A stretch of 60,877 nt of DNA. It comes from a virus. Made by a program: the position numbers and the translations under genes. The stretch is from positions 1-60,877 of the IMG/VR virus record IMGVR_UViG_3300050821_004293. One strand, 5' to 3'. Shown here piece by piece: positions 38,868 through 49,381 of this stretch. Positions within the stretch are counted from its first letter, which is position 1. The number at the start of each line of letters is the position of its first letter. The notes beneath the pieces were generated by a model, which made no database searches, was not told the DNA's origin, and was given only the letters and a program-made list of their open reading frames with translations.

Positions 38868-39001
38868 AGGCTTGGCTGTTCTTCGCCAATAAGCGCGAAG
38901 TCCGCAAGATGCATCGCGATCTCTGTATCTTGACGCTGGCCCATCATGGCGACCGAGACGCGAAGCGAGATCAAATCAAGGATTGGGAAGACATGCTCTA
39001 G
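38762..39001 (+). CDS. Tail assembly chaperone extension (T-like), read by -1 frameshift
   Basis: In the -1 frame relative to the previous gene: [20 protein letters not shown], then [20 protein letters not shown] and IKDWEDML. No start codon with ribosome-binding site exists in this frame, and LTPRQI-x-x-L is typical of the second part of tail chaperones. The slip site is not certain; A-containing runs at 38770-38775 and 38815-38818 are candidates. Confidence 0.7.
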   Translation, partial: GGFEIAESIEAFAAAYGGETTFAGRGAWDLTPRQIEAWLFFANKREVRKMHRDLCILTLAHHGDRDAKRDQIKDWEDML

Positions 39002-39152
39002 GGAGCGCAGTCCCCCTCGGCCTCTGGTTTCGCGATTGCTGGCTCCGTGTGGCCCAGAGGCAATTCGCAGGCTCATATCCGCGATTGTTGTCTACTCGTT
39101 CAAGGGTTAGATGTGGGGATGGCCTTCGTCCCATGTCAGTCAGGAACCAAAC

Positions 39153-39704
39153 GTGACCGGCATCCGCGTCGTCTTCTCCTGGTCACAGGCCGGTCCAAGG
39201 TTCCGGCAGAACCTGACCAGGCAGGCGACGCGCGTGCGGGAGGCGGCGCGCGGCGCGGCGCGCGAGACAGCCAAGCGTATCGAGACGCTCGGACGCGCCG
39301 ACATTCGCAGAGGCGGTAACTTCGGCTCGCGCTGGACGGACGGGCTCCATGCCGACGTAACCGAGGGCGGCGGCAACATTCGCATCTCCGTCTACGACGA
39401 CGTCCCATACTTCAACATTTTCCAGTATGGCGGCGTGATCAAAGGCAAGCCGATGCTGTGGATCCCGCTCGACTTTGCCACAGACGCGCAGGGCGTATCG
39501 GCGAAGGATTTCCGAGGCGGCTTGTTCCGCGTCGATCGTGAATCAGGCGCCCCTCTCTTGCTTTCGATCGAGGACAAGCAACCGAAATACTTCGGCAAGG
39601 AATCGGTGACGGAGCCGAAGAAATTTCACATCGTCGAGATCGCGCAAGATCAGGCTCGCCGCATGCGCGACATCTACCGCGAGCGCTTCAAGGAACTCGG
39701 ATAG
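39153..39704 (+). CDS. Tail-region structural protein, 183 aa
   Basis: GTG start at 39153 ([20 protein letters not shown]) with AGGAA upstream; an in-frame ATG at 39111 is less likely. It contains [20 protein letters not shown] and WIPL, a pattern seen in HK97 gp10-like/minor tail or neck proteins. The gap 39002-39152 holds no supported gene. Confidence 0.6.
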   Translation: MTGIRVVFSWSQAGPRFRQNLTRQATRVREAARGAARETAKRIETLGRADIRRGGNFGSRWTDGLHADVTEGGGNIRISVYDDVPYFNIFQYGGVIKGKPMLWIPLDFATDAQGVSAKDFRGGLFRVDRESGAPLLLSIEDKQPKYFGKESVTEPKKFHIVEIAQDQARRMRDIYRERFKELG

Positions 39705-39707
39705 CCG

Positions 39708-42700
39708 ATGGCTGACGACGACCAGATCATCCAGTCGATCATCCTACAGGGTATCGATCAGGCTGTCGCACAGCTCCAGGAGCTTGGCGAGACGGCGCAG
39801 AGTGCCTTCGCTCAGATGGGCGATGCAGCGAATGGGCTGTCCAGCTCGCTAGCTGGCGTCGGCGATGCGGCGGACAAGGCCGAGGGCGTCGGCGACAAGG
39901 TTGGCAAAGCCGGTGAGAAGTCTAAGGAGGCCGGCGCGTCATTCACGGAGCTAGGGGAGCGCGGCACGCGCGCCTTCGAGGGGCTGACGCAATCGTCAGA
40001 GCGCTTCATCTCCTCGCTATCTGGCCTGTCGGTTGGCGGGGCGATCGGCGCCTTCGAGGGGCTAACTAGCGCTGTCGGAAGCACCACGAGCGCATTTGGC
40101 GTCTTCGGTCGTGTCGTCGGTGTTACGGTCGGCGCCTTCGGGGCTGCGGTCGCCGGCACGGCAGCGCTCACCTACGCGCTCAAGGAATTTGCCGGCGAGT
40201 CCGCGAGCGCGATCGTCGGGCTGGATAATCTTTCGAAGGAAGCTGGCACCTCATTCGAGAACGTCGCCGGGCTGAAATCAGCTTTTGCCGATTCCGGCGT
40301 AAGCGCGGAAGCCTTCGGTTCTGCCATGCGCATTGCCGCCTTCCGCATCCAGGCAGAATGGCCCGAGATCAAGCGATCAGTCCGCGATGCCTCGGACACG
40401 ATCATTGGCGACATGATCAAGGTCCGGGAGGCATCGACGGCGCTTGCCGGCGCACAGGACCAAGTGAGGAGCGCCTATATCGCCGCGCGTGAAGCCGCGA
40501 TCAATGCCGAAGGTGCCGAGAATAGGTCGGCAGAAGCAACGATCAAGACAAAGCAGGCGGCGCTCGCTCTTGCCGATGCACAGGCGACATCCAGGAATTC
40601 GCATCTCGCCTTGCAGAGCGCGCTGCTCAGCGTCGAGCATGCCGAATATAACCTGACGCTCGCTCAAGGCGGCTCGCGCGACAAGGAATACGAGCAATAT
40701 CTGAAACAGAAGGACGCCGAGAATGCTCTAGCCGAGGCCAAGAAGCGCGTCTCCGATGTCAGGCGTCAGAATGAGCGCGACCAGCTTGCCGAGCAATCGG
40801 CGGCGCTCGCCTACCAGAGTGCTCTCCGGGACCAGGAAAAAGCCGGCCTTGACGCTGAGAAGTCGCAGATCGAACTGCGTAATGCGCAGCGCGCGGCTAG
40901 CGATGCCGATCTCAAGACGCAGACCTTGCAGATCGAGAAACGTGCGGCACTCGCCAAGCTCGACGATGATCGCCTCAAGGACATCAATGCAATCGCGGCG
41001 ACGACCGAGCGCGCCGGCAAGGGGCAGTCAGACGCGCAGAAGGATGTCAACCTTCACCTCGTCGAGACGCAGGACCTGTTCAAGTCGATCATCCTGACCG
41101 CTTCGAGACAGCCAGGCGGCGCCACGGTTCAGAACACCATTCTCGCCATGGCCGATGCCTTCAAGGCCATGGGCAACTCGGCTGACACGGCGGCGACAAA
41201 GCTCGCTCTCGTGCGCCAGCTTGGGCGCGGCCTTGGGCAGGAATTCGTCAACGCTCTGGACGTCGGCGGCGAACAGCTCAAAGAGGACGCGGGTATTCGC
41301 TCCTCCCGTGCGGATCAGGGGGGCCAAAGCAAATCTCTCCAGGACCTTGCCAAGCAAGTTGATGCGGCGCGGGCCTTCACGATCGCCCAGAGCCAGCTCG
41401 ACGATGAACTGGAGAAGACGAAGCTACTGATCGGCTCGACTTTTTTCTCCGGCTTTACCGAGGGCATGAGGAGGGTCAGCGAATCGCTAGGAGCCAATCG
41501 CGACAAGACCGTGGATTGGTTCAAGAGCCTCACGGCCCTCCACGACATCATCGACGATGTGTTCAAGGTCCTGGCCGGCGATACCGACAAGCTTAAGTCG
41601 CCATGGGTGCAGGCCATGGTGAGCGGCTTCGAGGCGGTTAAGAAGACCGCGCTTGAGATAGCCGACATCATCGACCGGATTTCGAAGAGCGCGCTCTTCA
41701 ATGCGTTATTTCCGGCCATCCAGAAGCAGGAGGCCAAGCCAGGCGTAGGGCCTGGATTGTTCAGCGCGGTCAGCGGTGGCGCGCCCATTCCGCAATCATC
41801 GCCGGAGTCGAATGTTCCGGGCACGGCGCGCGCCCTTGGTGGCGGCTCGTCACCGATCGTTCCGAACATCAGCCCGTTCGGTCTCGATCTCGGGGTAGCG
41901 CCCACCATTCCTGAGCCTGGCACTCCTGGAGGGCCGCTCGGATATAGCAGCCTTGGCTCCCTGATCGGCAGCATCTTCAACACGCGGCCTAGGACGCCCG
42001 GCGTCGCCGAGGCTCTTCCTGGGCTTGGCGCCGTTGATGGAGCGCCTGGAACTTTTCCTCCCCAGCGCCAACAGATCACGCCGAACTTTGGCGAGACGCT
42101 GGCTTCCTTCCAGCAACGCAGCGGCGCTCAATCCCCGGTTCCTGTGACCGTCGTGTCTGGAAGTGGCGCTCCCCTCCCGGCGAGCATTCCAACGTCCCAA
42201 GATACACGATCGGCACGCGAACAAGGGCTTGCGCCGCAAGGCACTGGGCTTACCCCGCAGCAATATTTCCAGACACAGCTCCAATCACGGCCAGGGTATG
42301 TCGCGCCGTCCTCCAGCATCGTCTATGCCCCACAAGCCCCAGGGGAAGCCCCACAGGCGCCTTTGACGTCGCAGGCTGGCCAAGCATCATCCGGATCGAC
42401 ACAGGGCATCAGCGCCATCGCCAGCGCGGCGAGCGAGGCAGCGCCGAAGATCAGCAGTCTAGGCGGCGCGATCGACCCGGTGATCAGCGCGCTCTCTAGC
42501 CTGACGGCGGCGCTGGCGAGTGCGGCAAGCACTGCATCGCAGCCGGCCCAGGGCCACGCGTCTGGTGGAATGATCCATGGTCCAGGCACCTCGACGAGCG
42601 ATTCGATCCTCGCCCGTCTCTCCCATGGTGAGTTCGTGATGAGCGCACAGGCCGTGCAGCACTATGGCGCCTCTGCCATGCAGAGCCTTAACCAGATGCG

Positions 42701-43040
42701 CCTGCCGAATGTGTCCTTCGCGGCGGGCGGCCTCGTCGATTGGGTTTCCCGGATCAAGCTTCCGAGGTTCAGCGCGGGCGGCATGGTCGAGATGGCAGCT
42801 GGCGGCCTGATCGATGCACTCTCGCGGCCCATGATGGCCTCGCATGCCATTCCTGCGTTCGCTGACGGCGGTGCAGTATCCGCCCCGGCTGGACAGAGCG
42901 CCAAGCGCTTCACCCTGGTCCTGGGCGACAAATCCTTCGACAATCTGACGGGGCCGGATCACGTCATGACGCAGCTGGAGCGCCATGCTGTGTCGCGGCA
43001 GCTCTCGTCGGCGGGCCGCAAGCCCTCGTGGAATAGGTGA
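39708..43040 (+). CDS. Tape measure protein, 1110 aa
   Basis: Long helical, alanine-rich protein with hydrophobic segments near residues 105-160 (VGVTVGAFGAAVAGTAALTY), extended coiled coils at about 230-430, and a Pro/Gly-rich region. It ends with HASGGMIHGPGTSTSDSILA followed by LSHGEFVMSAQAVQHYG, a motif characteristic of phage tape measures. At 1110 codons the predicted tail is about 160 nm by the 1.5 A per residue rule. It sets tail length and is ejected at infection. Confidence 0.92.
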   Translation: MADDDQIIQSIILQGIDQAVAQLQELGETAQSAFAQMGDAANGLSSSLAGVGDAADKAEGVGDKVGKAGEKSKEAGASFTELGERGTRAFEGLTQSSERFISSLSGLSVGGAIGAFEGLTSAVGSTTSAFGVFGRVVGVTVGAFGAAVAGTAALTYALKEFAGESASAIVGLDNLSKEAGTSFENVAGLKSAFADSGVSAEAFGSAMRIAAFRIQAEWPEIKRSVRDASDTIIGDMIKVREASTALAGAQDQVRSAYIAAREAAINAEGAENRSAEATIKTKQAALALADAQATSRNSHLALQSALLSVEHAEYNLTLAQGGSRDKEYEQYLKQKDAENALAEAKKRVSDVRRQNERDQLAEQSAALAYQSALRDQEKAGLDAEKSQIELRNAQRAASDADLKTQTLQIEKRAALAKLDDDRLKDINAIAATTERAGKGQSDAQKDVNLHLVETQDLFKSIILTASRQPGGATVQNTILAMADAFKAMGNSADTAATKLALVRQLGRGLGQEFVNALDVGGEQLKEDAGIRSSRADQGGQSKSLQDLAKQVDAARAFTIAQSQLDDELEKTKLLIGSTFFSGFTEGMRRVSESLGANRDKTVDWFKSLTALHDIIDDVFKVLAGDTDKLKSPWVQAMVSGFEAVKKTALEIADIIDRISKSALFNALFPAIQKQEAKPGVGPGLFSAVSGGAPIPQSSPESNVPGTARALGGGSSPIVPNISPFGLDLGVAPTIPEPGTPGGPLGYSSLGSLIGSIFNTRPRTPGVAEALPGLGAVDGAPGTFPPQRQQITPNFGETLASFQQRSGAQSPVPVTVVSGSGAPLPASIPTSQDTRSAREQGLAPQGTGLTPQQYFQTQLQSRPGYVAPSSSIVYAPQAPGEAPQAPLTSQAGQASSGSTQGISAIASAASEAAPKISSLGGAIDPVISALSSLTAALASAASTASQPAQGHASGGMIHGPGTSTSDSILARLSHGEFVMSAQAVQHYGASAMQSLNQMRLPNVSFAAGGLVDWVSRIKLPRFSAGGMVEMAAGGLIDALSRPMMASHAIPAFADGGAVSAPAGQSAKRFTLVLGDKSFDNLTGPDHVMTQLERHAVSRQLSSAGRKPSWNR

Positions 43041-43045
43041 CGTAA

Positions 43046-43495
43046 ATGGCTCTGGCCGACTCAGGGACGCTGCTCGTCCTCCTGAATATCGGAGTGCCCT
43101 TCTATTCGGCGCGTGGGCTCACGCAGACGCTTACGCCCATCCAGGCCATCCGCAACAACAAGAACAACCTGCGGCGCACGATCGGAGGAACGCTCCTCGA
43201 TCTCACGCCGCCGCAGTTCCTGAAATATGGCTCGCGCATCTCCGCGACGGATGTGGCGCCTCCCGCGATCAACGGCGTCTTTCCGGGAACCACGATCACC
43301 GTCGAGTGCGTCGCGGAGCTGGCTTATGCGGTCGGCGGCTCGCCAACCCGGCCCGAGGTTTCGGGATCGTCGGTCACGGCCAATGGCTTCGTCTTCTATC
43401 GCCCCGTCCTCGCCATGATGGTCGTCGACCTGAGCGAGAGCTTCGCCGAGTGGCAGGGCGAGAATAATTGGTTCATCGATCTTGAAGAGGTGTGA
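43046..43495 (+). CDS. Distal tail/baseplate protein, 149 aa
   Basis: Beta-rich protein (LLVLLNIGVPFYSARGLTQT) between tape measure and hub genes, the usual distal tail position. Ends WQGENNWFIDLEEV. Assignment from order. Confidence 0.6.
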   Translation: MALADSGTLLVLLNIGVPFYSARGLTQTLTPIQAIRNNKNNLRRTIGGTLLDLTPPQFLKYGSRISATDVAPPAINGVFPGTTITVECVAELAYAVGGSPTRPEVSGSSVTANGFVFYRPVLAMMVVDLSESFAEWQGENNWFIDLEEV

Positions 43496-43498
43496 TCG

Positions 43499-45991
43499 GT
43501 GAGCACTTTTCCGTTCTATTTCAGTTGGGTCGCACCCGGCACGCCGTTCAATCCGGCGATCCACAATGTGCAGGATGAGGAAATCCTGTCGTTCAAGATC
43601 GAGCACTCGGAAGGCGAAATCCCGTCGCTGACGATCGAGATACGCAATCCGCGCATCGGGCTTCTCGCGCCGGGCCGGCTTGTCTGGGCCTGGTTCTCCT
43701 GGGATTCGCAGGCGAGCGACGGGATCGTGGCATTGTTCTTCGGGCGCCTGGTGAGCGTGCCTACCGATCTTCTCGGAGAGGCAGTGACGCTCCGCTTCAG
43801 CGCTCAGCCGCTGAACTTCCTGGTGCAGAAGCAGAGCCTCGCTCCGAGCTTGCAGGTTCGGCCCTATTGGGACCCGGTCTTCATCGACATCGCCCATCGC
43901 CTCGATCCGGACTCAGTGCTCGAAGGCTACTCGGCCTTCTGGCATGTGGACCGTGTCTTCAACTTGGTGTCGATCTCCGATGTGCTCGTCGGCGAGGATG
44001 GGCTTATCTCGATCACGAGCAGCGAGGGCTTCTACGATTCTGTCAATTTGTCGGTCGACAAGCCGCCGCTGCGTTCGGTCTATGTGAAGGCGACCGTCAA
44101 ATGGACGCAGCAAGCGGTCGGCACTGTCGACATGCTGCCGCAGCACATCCAGTCATATTCGGGAGACGGGCTGATCAGCGGGTGGCCGAAGCCTCTCGCC
44201 TCCCTCGGCGCCGGCTGGACCGTCGCTTACTCGTCTGCCTATGACGTCTACAATGTCGCGAAGACGCAGACGATCACCATCACCACGAGCTGGAAGAACC
44301 AGGAGAAATCGCACAACTACGGCGACCCGATGAGCTTCAACCAATCGTGGACGCGGCCGATCTTCCGCTGCCCCTATCTGCGCCAGGTGGTCACCTCCTA
44401 CAGCAAGATCGCGATCATCGACCAAGACCCAGATGGCTTTAATGACCCGACTGCGACGACGAGTTACACTGATGTCTGGGTCCCGCTCTGGACTGTCTCG
44501 ACGACCTTGGTGCTGCGCTACGAGGCGATGCGCCAGAGAACCGAGGACGTGCGCTTCACGCTTGCCGCCGATCTGCAACCCGTGTTCACCGATCCGGGCG
44601 GACAGGCAGCTAATTTCGCGCAGGATTCCGAGCTGATCGATGTGCAGGGGAGCGTCGGGCTCGAAGGCCCCTATGGCACCGATCGCGGCACATGGGCGCC
44701 CGACACGCAATACTACCTCTACGACTACTTCATCGTCACCGTCGCAGGCATCCAGCACGCCTATTATGTTCTTCGCGACCATGTAAGCGAACCGGCCTTC
44801 AACGAGCAGTCGACAGCCGGCGTCTGGCAGCCTTTCACCTATTACGGGCAGGGCGAGAACGTCTACGTCGGGGGCGAGGTCTTTGCCGTTCTCGTCAGCC
44901 ACCAGAGCAAGGCGGGGTTCAATGCGGCGGCCCTCGATGGCAACGGTAACCTGATCTACCAGTTCCGGCCAAACCCGTTCTCAGGCCAGCGCCTCTATTC
45001 GCCGATCCCTAACTATCGCGGTGCATGGCTGCCCTCGACCGTCTATGTGGGCAATGACATCGTGATTGCGCCGGGAGGCACCTATTACAAGGTCATCATC
45101 GGTCACACGTCGGGGTCGACATTCGATCCCTATGGCACCGACCCGACCGGACAGCTGCTCTTCGCGCTCCTGCTCAACCCCGCGCCGATTGGTGACTTGT
45201 CGAGGCGCTCCTATCTCCCGACCGATCGTGGCCTGTGGAGCCTCGAATACCTGATCATGCGCGCGCGGGCCGCGCTCGTCTCGCGCTCTCGCGCGGTCAA
45301 GGTGACTTTCGAGTGCCCCTTCCATCTCGCGGTCTATCTGTCGTGCCGCAAGAATGCGCAGCTCTTTGATTCGCGTCTTCCGGGAGGCCAGGCTACAGGC
45401 AAGGTCACCTCCTACAAGCTCATCGGGGTTGGCGTCGACAGCGCTCCATACGCGAGCATCACGATCTCCTGTGCTGTCGGCAATGGAAATGCCGTTCACG
45501 AGTTCGACGGCAACCCAACCTACGCGGCGCCAGGATACGCGGTTATTGGCTACCAGTATTACACCGACCGTGAGACCTTGATCGGTGCTGGAGACGTCAA
45601 CTACTCCTATCCGGCCGACAGCCCGATTGACGACGGTCTCGTCTTTCCGCTCGATAAGACGCAGTCGGTGATCAGCGAGACGATCACCACCAATCCGATC
45701 TCCCAGGAACAGGCGATCATCACTGCCTATACGGGATCGCAACAGCAACAGCTGTTCCTGGCGCAGATCGAGGCCGGCATCAGCGAGGCGCAGGCGCAGA
45801 TCAACCTCATCCAGTCGCAGCACATTTCACAGGCGCAGCTCTATGAGCAGGCGCTAGCAGCAAATCCATCCTGGTATGAATTGGTGCTCAACCCGGTTGT
45901 CAACGGCCCCTTCTCCACTGAATATGACATCACCGTGAGCGAACTCATGGTCCCGCAACAGATCAATCTCGCCGCCCCATCATCGCCGTGA
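43499..45991 (+). CDS. Baseplate hub / tail-associated protein with carbohydrate-binding modules, 830 aa
   Basis: GTG start. The N-terminal 200 residues (EEILSFKIEHSEGEIPSLTI... IALFFGRLVSVPTDLLGE pattern) match gp27-like hubs. The middle contains tandem RGTWAPDTQYYLYDYFIV and RGAWLPSTVYVGNDIVI units, the W...Y..GD.V pattern of CBM5/12 chitin-binding-like modules. C-terminal Gln-rich helix (AQAQINLIQSQHISQAQ). The hub probably contacts the host surface sugar or peptidoglycan. Confidence 0.8.
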   Translation: MSTFPFYFSWVAPGTPFNPAIHNVQDEEILSFKIEHSEGEIPSLTIEIRNPRIGLLAPGRLVWAWFSWDSQASDGIVALFFGRLVSVPTDLLGEAVTLRFSAQPLNFLVQKQSLAPSLQVRPYWDPVFIDIAHRLDPDSVLEGYSAFWHVDRVFNLVSISDVLVGEDGLISITSSEGFYDSVNLSVDKPPLRSVYVKATVKWTQQAVGTVDMLPQHIQSYSGDGLISGWPKPLASLGAGWTVAYSSAYDVYNVAKTQTITITTSWKNQEKSHNYGDPMSFNQSWTRPIFRCPYLRQVVTSYSKIAIIDQDPDGFNDPTATTSYTDVWVPLWTVSTTLVLRYEAMRQRTEDVRFTLAADLQPVFTDPGGQAANFAQDSELIDVQGSVGLEGPYGTDRGTWAPDTQYYLYDYFIVTVAGIQHAYYVLRDHVSEPAFNEQSTAGVWQPFTYYGQGENVYVGGEVFAVLVSHQSKAGFNAAALDGNGNLIYQFRPNPFSGQRLYSPIPNYRGAWLPSTVYVGNDIVIAPGGTYYKVIIGHTSGSTFDPYGTDPTGQLLFALLLNPAPIGDLSRRSYLPTDRGLWSLEYLIMRARAALVSRSRAVKVTFECPFHLAVYLSCRKNAQLFDSRLPGGQATGKVTSYKLIGVGVDSAPYASITISCAVGNGNAVHEFDGNPTYAAPGYAVIGYQYYTDRETLIGAGDVNYSYPADSPIDDGLVFPLDKTQSVISETITTNPISQEQAIITAYTGSQQQQLFLAQIEAGISEAQAQINLIQSQHISQAQLYEQALAANPSWYELVLNPVVNGPFSTEYDITVSELMVPQQINLAAPSSP

Positions 45992-45998
45992 GGAAGAG

Positions 45999-46202
45999 AT
46001 GCCGTCCTTCGAGGAAATCGTCAGACCATTCCAGACGCCCGATATCACCCCGCCAAAGCAGGGCACGGACGACGTGCCATCCGTGGTGCCTAATGTCATC
46101 GTGATCGCGGGCGGCACCGGCAGCGGCAAGGTCATGCAGGGCAACTATCAGGCGACGTCCACCGTCTATGTGATCAAGAGGCCCAAGGAAAAGACCAGCT
46201 GA
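45999..46202 (+). CDS. Small tail-module protein, 67 aa
   Basis: MPSFEEIVRPFQTPDITPPK followed by a hydrophobic beta stretch (NVIVIAGGTGSGKVMQGNY). The GGTGSGK run is a coincidental P-loop look-alike in a protein too short for an ATPase. Likely a baseplate accessory. Confidence 0.6.
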   Translation: MPSFEEIVRPFQTPDITPPKQGTDDVPSVVPNVIVIAGGTGSGKVMQGNYQATSTVYVIKRPKEKTS

Positions 46203-48040
46203 TGCCGGCCGAGACCGACCGCAAGACGCACATGATCCGGATCACCGATCCGAACAATTCGTCGAGCTATGTGGACGTCAAGATCATCGACGAGATCAGC
46301 TTCATAGACCAGCACGACAATGCTCAAGAGACGACCTACACGGTCGACAATCACAACGATAACACCAATCGCCAGGTCCATGTCGTCACGGTCACCGGAA
46401 GTGATGGAGTGAGCACGGCGGACGTCGAGCGAGTAGACGTCTGGTCAGTCCTCGACCCACACGATCAGACGAATGCGGCGCAGGAGAGCCAGTTCGCTCT
46501 CATCGGCAATATGCAAGAGCCGCCAGTGCATCTCGTGACGCATGATTTCACGATCGTGAATCCGGACAACTCGAATATCTGGATCAAGGTGCAGAGGATC
46601 GACCAGCTATCTGTCGTCGACCAGCATGATCCGGATAATGCGGCACAGGAGACTATCTACACGCTCAACTGGCCTGACGATGACAGCACCAATCCGTCTG
46701 TGGTTGACACCTCAGACGACGGCACTTCCATCAACCCGCCGTGGCGCCTCGATCCCTTCCAGAACATCATCGATCTTCAATGGGGCGGCGTCTGCATTGT
46801 GGTGACGGAGGCCTCGCAGATATTCTGGTCAGCAGACGGCACGACCTGGGCGGAAGTCGACACGCTCGCGAAGCTACCGAATGGCTTCCCTGCCAACGTG
46901 TCGCCTCCAAATTCGGACGTCTTCTATGCCACCGACTGCGCAACCTACGATGTGCAGAGCAAGACCTTCTTCGTCATTCAGTCGTCGGGCCGCGTGTCGA
47001 ACATGTGGGAGTCGAATGACGGCAAGACCTGGGCGGTCTCGGACGGATGGAATTCCTGGCCCTACTTCGTCGAGAACGGCCCGATAAATTCCTACGAGGA
47101 GACCGGGCTGATCGATGCGAGCTTAGGCGTCGGCGGTCCATGGTCGATCAATGGCGGCCAGACCTGGAACCGCTCGGGGCACATTCCGGTCGGCCAGGAA
47201 AAGGGAGTGATCTACCCGGCTCCTGTTGTGATCTTGAAGAGCGACATGGACAGCCCAGGAGGGGGCACGACCTATGTTGTCGACACGACCAACGACAACC
47301 TGATCGATGCTAGCGGGCACGTTATCCCGATCAGTCGTGGACAACGCTTTGCGGCAGGGAACGGCACACTCGTCGGCTTCGATTCCAACAATCAGGGCGC
47401 TCCTGTCCTCGTTGTGTCGACAGACAACGTAAAATGGCAAGTCATACCTAAGGTCGGGGACATCCCAGGAGAGACGCCTGGAACGCCGGATGCCTTTCAG
47501 AATTTCGCTAACGCTCAGCTGATCTTCGCATTCGGGAAATTCGTGTTCGCCGGCAACACAGCGGTCAATCTCGGTGGCCAATGGTTCGCTAATCCGACAG
47601 AGATTTACACTTCTCCCGACGGGCTAAAATGGACCAAGGTCTTTCAGGCTGGGTATACGAATCACACCAGCGCACCGCAGTTTGTCACCACTCCCGCGAT
47701 GACGATCTACTACTACATAGCGATTGGGATGGGAGTGGCGCCTGGAACGCTTATCGCCTTCACGCAGCTCGTCGGTGCGGGCGGCCAGCCCGTCGCAGTT
47801 CCCTCCGGGTGGTCCTTCAACTTGGTGCCATCGCCGCCGACGCTTACGCTTTCGCCGCCGATCTACAACCCGCCTGCCGCAGCGACATACCAGCTTCTTT
47901 ATAACCCGCTCATTTATGACTATACGAGCCCGGTCGACGTGCCGGAGGTCTCCGAGTGGCAGGGCTTTGACATGCGGGCGTGCGGCATCGCGGTTGTGAC
48001 ATCTGGACCGCCCTTCCCCATTCCTCCTTCCCCAGGCTAG
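46202..48040 (+). CDS. Tail protein with N-terminal repeats and sialidase-like propeller, 612 aa
   Basis: Residues 10-160 hold three repeats of about 45 residues of type RITDPNNSSSYVDVKIIDE, then ISFIDQHD and AQETTYTVD. The following 350 residues contain BNR/Asp-box-like turns (QIFWSADGTTWAEVD, NMWESNDGKTWAVS, EIYTSPDGLKWTKV), indicating a beta-propeller of the sialidase type. Probably a receptor-binding protein; catalytic residues are not evident. Confidence 0.75.
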   Translation: MPAETDRKTHMIRITDPNNSSSYVDVKIIDEISFIDQHDNAQETTYTVDNHNDNTNRQVHVVTVTGSDGVSTADVERVDVWSVLDPHDQTNAAQESQFALIGNMQEPPVHLVTHDFTIVNPDNSNIWIKVQRIDQLSVVDQHDPDNAAQETIYTLNWPDDDSTNPSVVDTSDDGTSINPPWRLDPFQNIIDLQWGGVCIVVTEASQIFWSADGTTWAEVDTLAKLPNGFPANVSPPNSDVFYATDCATYDVQSKTFFVIQSSGRVSNMWESNDGKTWAVSDGWNSWPYFVENGPINSYEETGLIDASLGVGGPWSINGGQTWNRSGHIPVGQEKGVIYPAPVVILKSDMDSPGGGTTYVVDTTNDNLIDASGHVIPISRGQRFAAGNGTLVGFDSNNQGAPVLVVSTDNVKWQVIPKVGDIPGETPGTPDAFQNFANAQLIFAFGKFVFAGNTAVNLGGQWFANPTEIYTSPDGLKWTKVFQAGYTNHTSAPQFVTTPAMTIYYYIAIGMGVAPGTLIAFTQLVGAGGQPVAVPSGWSFNLVPSPPTLTLSPPIYNPPAAATYQLLYNPLIYDYTSPVDVPEVSEWQGFDMRACGIAVVTSGPPFPIPPSPG

Positions 48041-48049
48041 GCCCCAGAC

Positions 48050-49381
48050 ATGGCAGTCACCTACAGGACAACCGGACCATGGGGCGCTGGCTCAGCGTCT
48101 GACCTTCCGGCTGCGACGATCGATGAGAACTTCTGGACGTTGGTCCAGGAGATCATCACGCTCACGAGCGAGATCAGCGGCTCGGTCGTCTCGATCGCGA
48201 GCGCCACCGTCGTTGGAAACCAGCTCACCTTCACGCTGACCAACAGCGCGGTTCTCGGTCCTTACACGCTTCCCGTCGCGCAGTGGAACTGGCGCGGCCC
48301 TTGGCAGCCTCTTACCACCTACGCGATCCAGGACGTGATCACCGACAATGCCTCGGTCTATCTCGTCATCTGGAACCATACGTCGGCGGCAACCTTCAAC
48401 CCCGGCGCTAATGACGGCCTAGGCCACAACTATTATGCCCTCCTCTTGACGATTCCCGGCAGCGCACTCCCGGCGCACGGTTCGACGAACCAGGTGCTCG
48501 CCAAGATCAACGGCACCGACTTCAACACCTACTGGGCGACGCTCACGCTCGAATATCTGGAGGACGTTCAGCATTCGCCAGGCCCGGCGAATGGCGATCT
48601 GATCCAATATGAGTCGGGTCTATGGCGCTTCGTCGAGGCATCTTCGCTTGCCCTCTTGTGGTCGCAGCTGACCGGGACGATACCCTACGATTCGCTACGC
48701 AACCCGACCGTGACTGTGCTCGGAACATCCGGCTCTGTGGCGCTCGATCCGTCGCTCGGCGACGTCTTCACCGTGATCCCGACCGGCAACATCACGCTCG
48801 ATGCGCTCTTCGCGCCGGCTGATGCCAAGATCGTGGTCATCATCACGACGAGCGGCAGCGCGGATCACACCATCACGCTCGGGACGCTATTCGCGACCGC
48901 AGACGTGATCCACACGGGCACGACTAGCGGCGTGGACATCACGCTGACTTTCACAGGAGACGGCAGCAATCTCTATAGCACCGGGCGATCTTCAGTCGTT
49001 GCGCAGCCGGCCGACTACCAGGCTGACAACCCGCGCCTGACCTTGACCACTGACAGCGTGTGGGGAGCGGCGGTTCCGGTCACGCTGACGGATGCCGGCA
49101 CGATCTCGATGGACTTCTCGACCTTCATCAACGCCTTCGTGACGCTAGGCGGAAACAGGACGCTTGGCACTCCCGCGAATGTGAAGCCGGGGCAGTCGGG
49201 GCTGATCGAGATCGACCAGGATTCAACGGGCACGCGCACCCTCACGCTTGGCTCTGGATATCTCACCGCTGGGGGCGCAGGCATCACGCTCTCGACGGCG
49301 CCCAATGCCAGGGACGCAATCGCCTATACGGTCCTGCATGATGGCGACGTTCTCTTGAGTCTCCAGGCGGCGCTCGCGTGA
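48050..49381 (+). CDS. Tail fibre protein, 443 aa
   Basis: N-terminus MAVTYRTTGPWGAGSASDLP, then a helix; the middle contains RGPWQPLTTYAIQDVI, a W...Y..D.V sugar-binding module. The rest is beta-rich Thr/Ser/Gly (ITLTFTGDGSNLYS, RTLTLGSGYLTAGG), fibre-like. Its stop overlaps the next gene (GTGA). Confidence 0.75.
   Translation: MAVTYRTTGPWGAGSASDLPAATIDENFWTLVQEIITLTSEISGSVVSIASATVVGNQLTFTLTNSAVLGPYTLPVAQWNWRGPWQPLTTYAIQDVITDNASVYLVIWNHTSAATFNPGANDGLGHNYYALLLTIPGSALPAHGSTNQVLAKINGTDFNTYWATLTLEYLEDVQHSPGPANGDLIQYESGLWRFVEASSLALLWSQLTGTIPYDSLRNPTVTVLGTSGSVALDPSLGDVFTVIPTGNITLDALFAPADAKIVVIITTSGSADHTITLGTLFATADVIHTGTTSGVDITLTFTGDGSNLYSTGRSSVVAQPADYQADNPRLTLTTDSVWGAAVPVTLTDAGTISMDFSTFINAFVTLGGNRTLGTPANVKPGQSGLIEIDQDSTGTRTLTLGSGYLTAGGAGITLSTAPNARDAIAYTVLHDGDVLLSLQAALA

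Noticed and set aside
39002-39152. Possible short gene between tail chaperone and 39153
   Set aside because: Three frames were read; none has a start with a ribosome-binding site and convincing protein composition.
45999-46202. Walker A-like GGTGSGK in a 67-aa protein
   Set aside because: No Walker B or ATPase fold; protein too short; likely chance in a structural protein.
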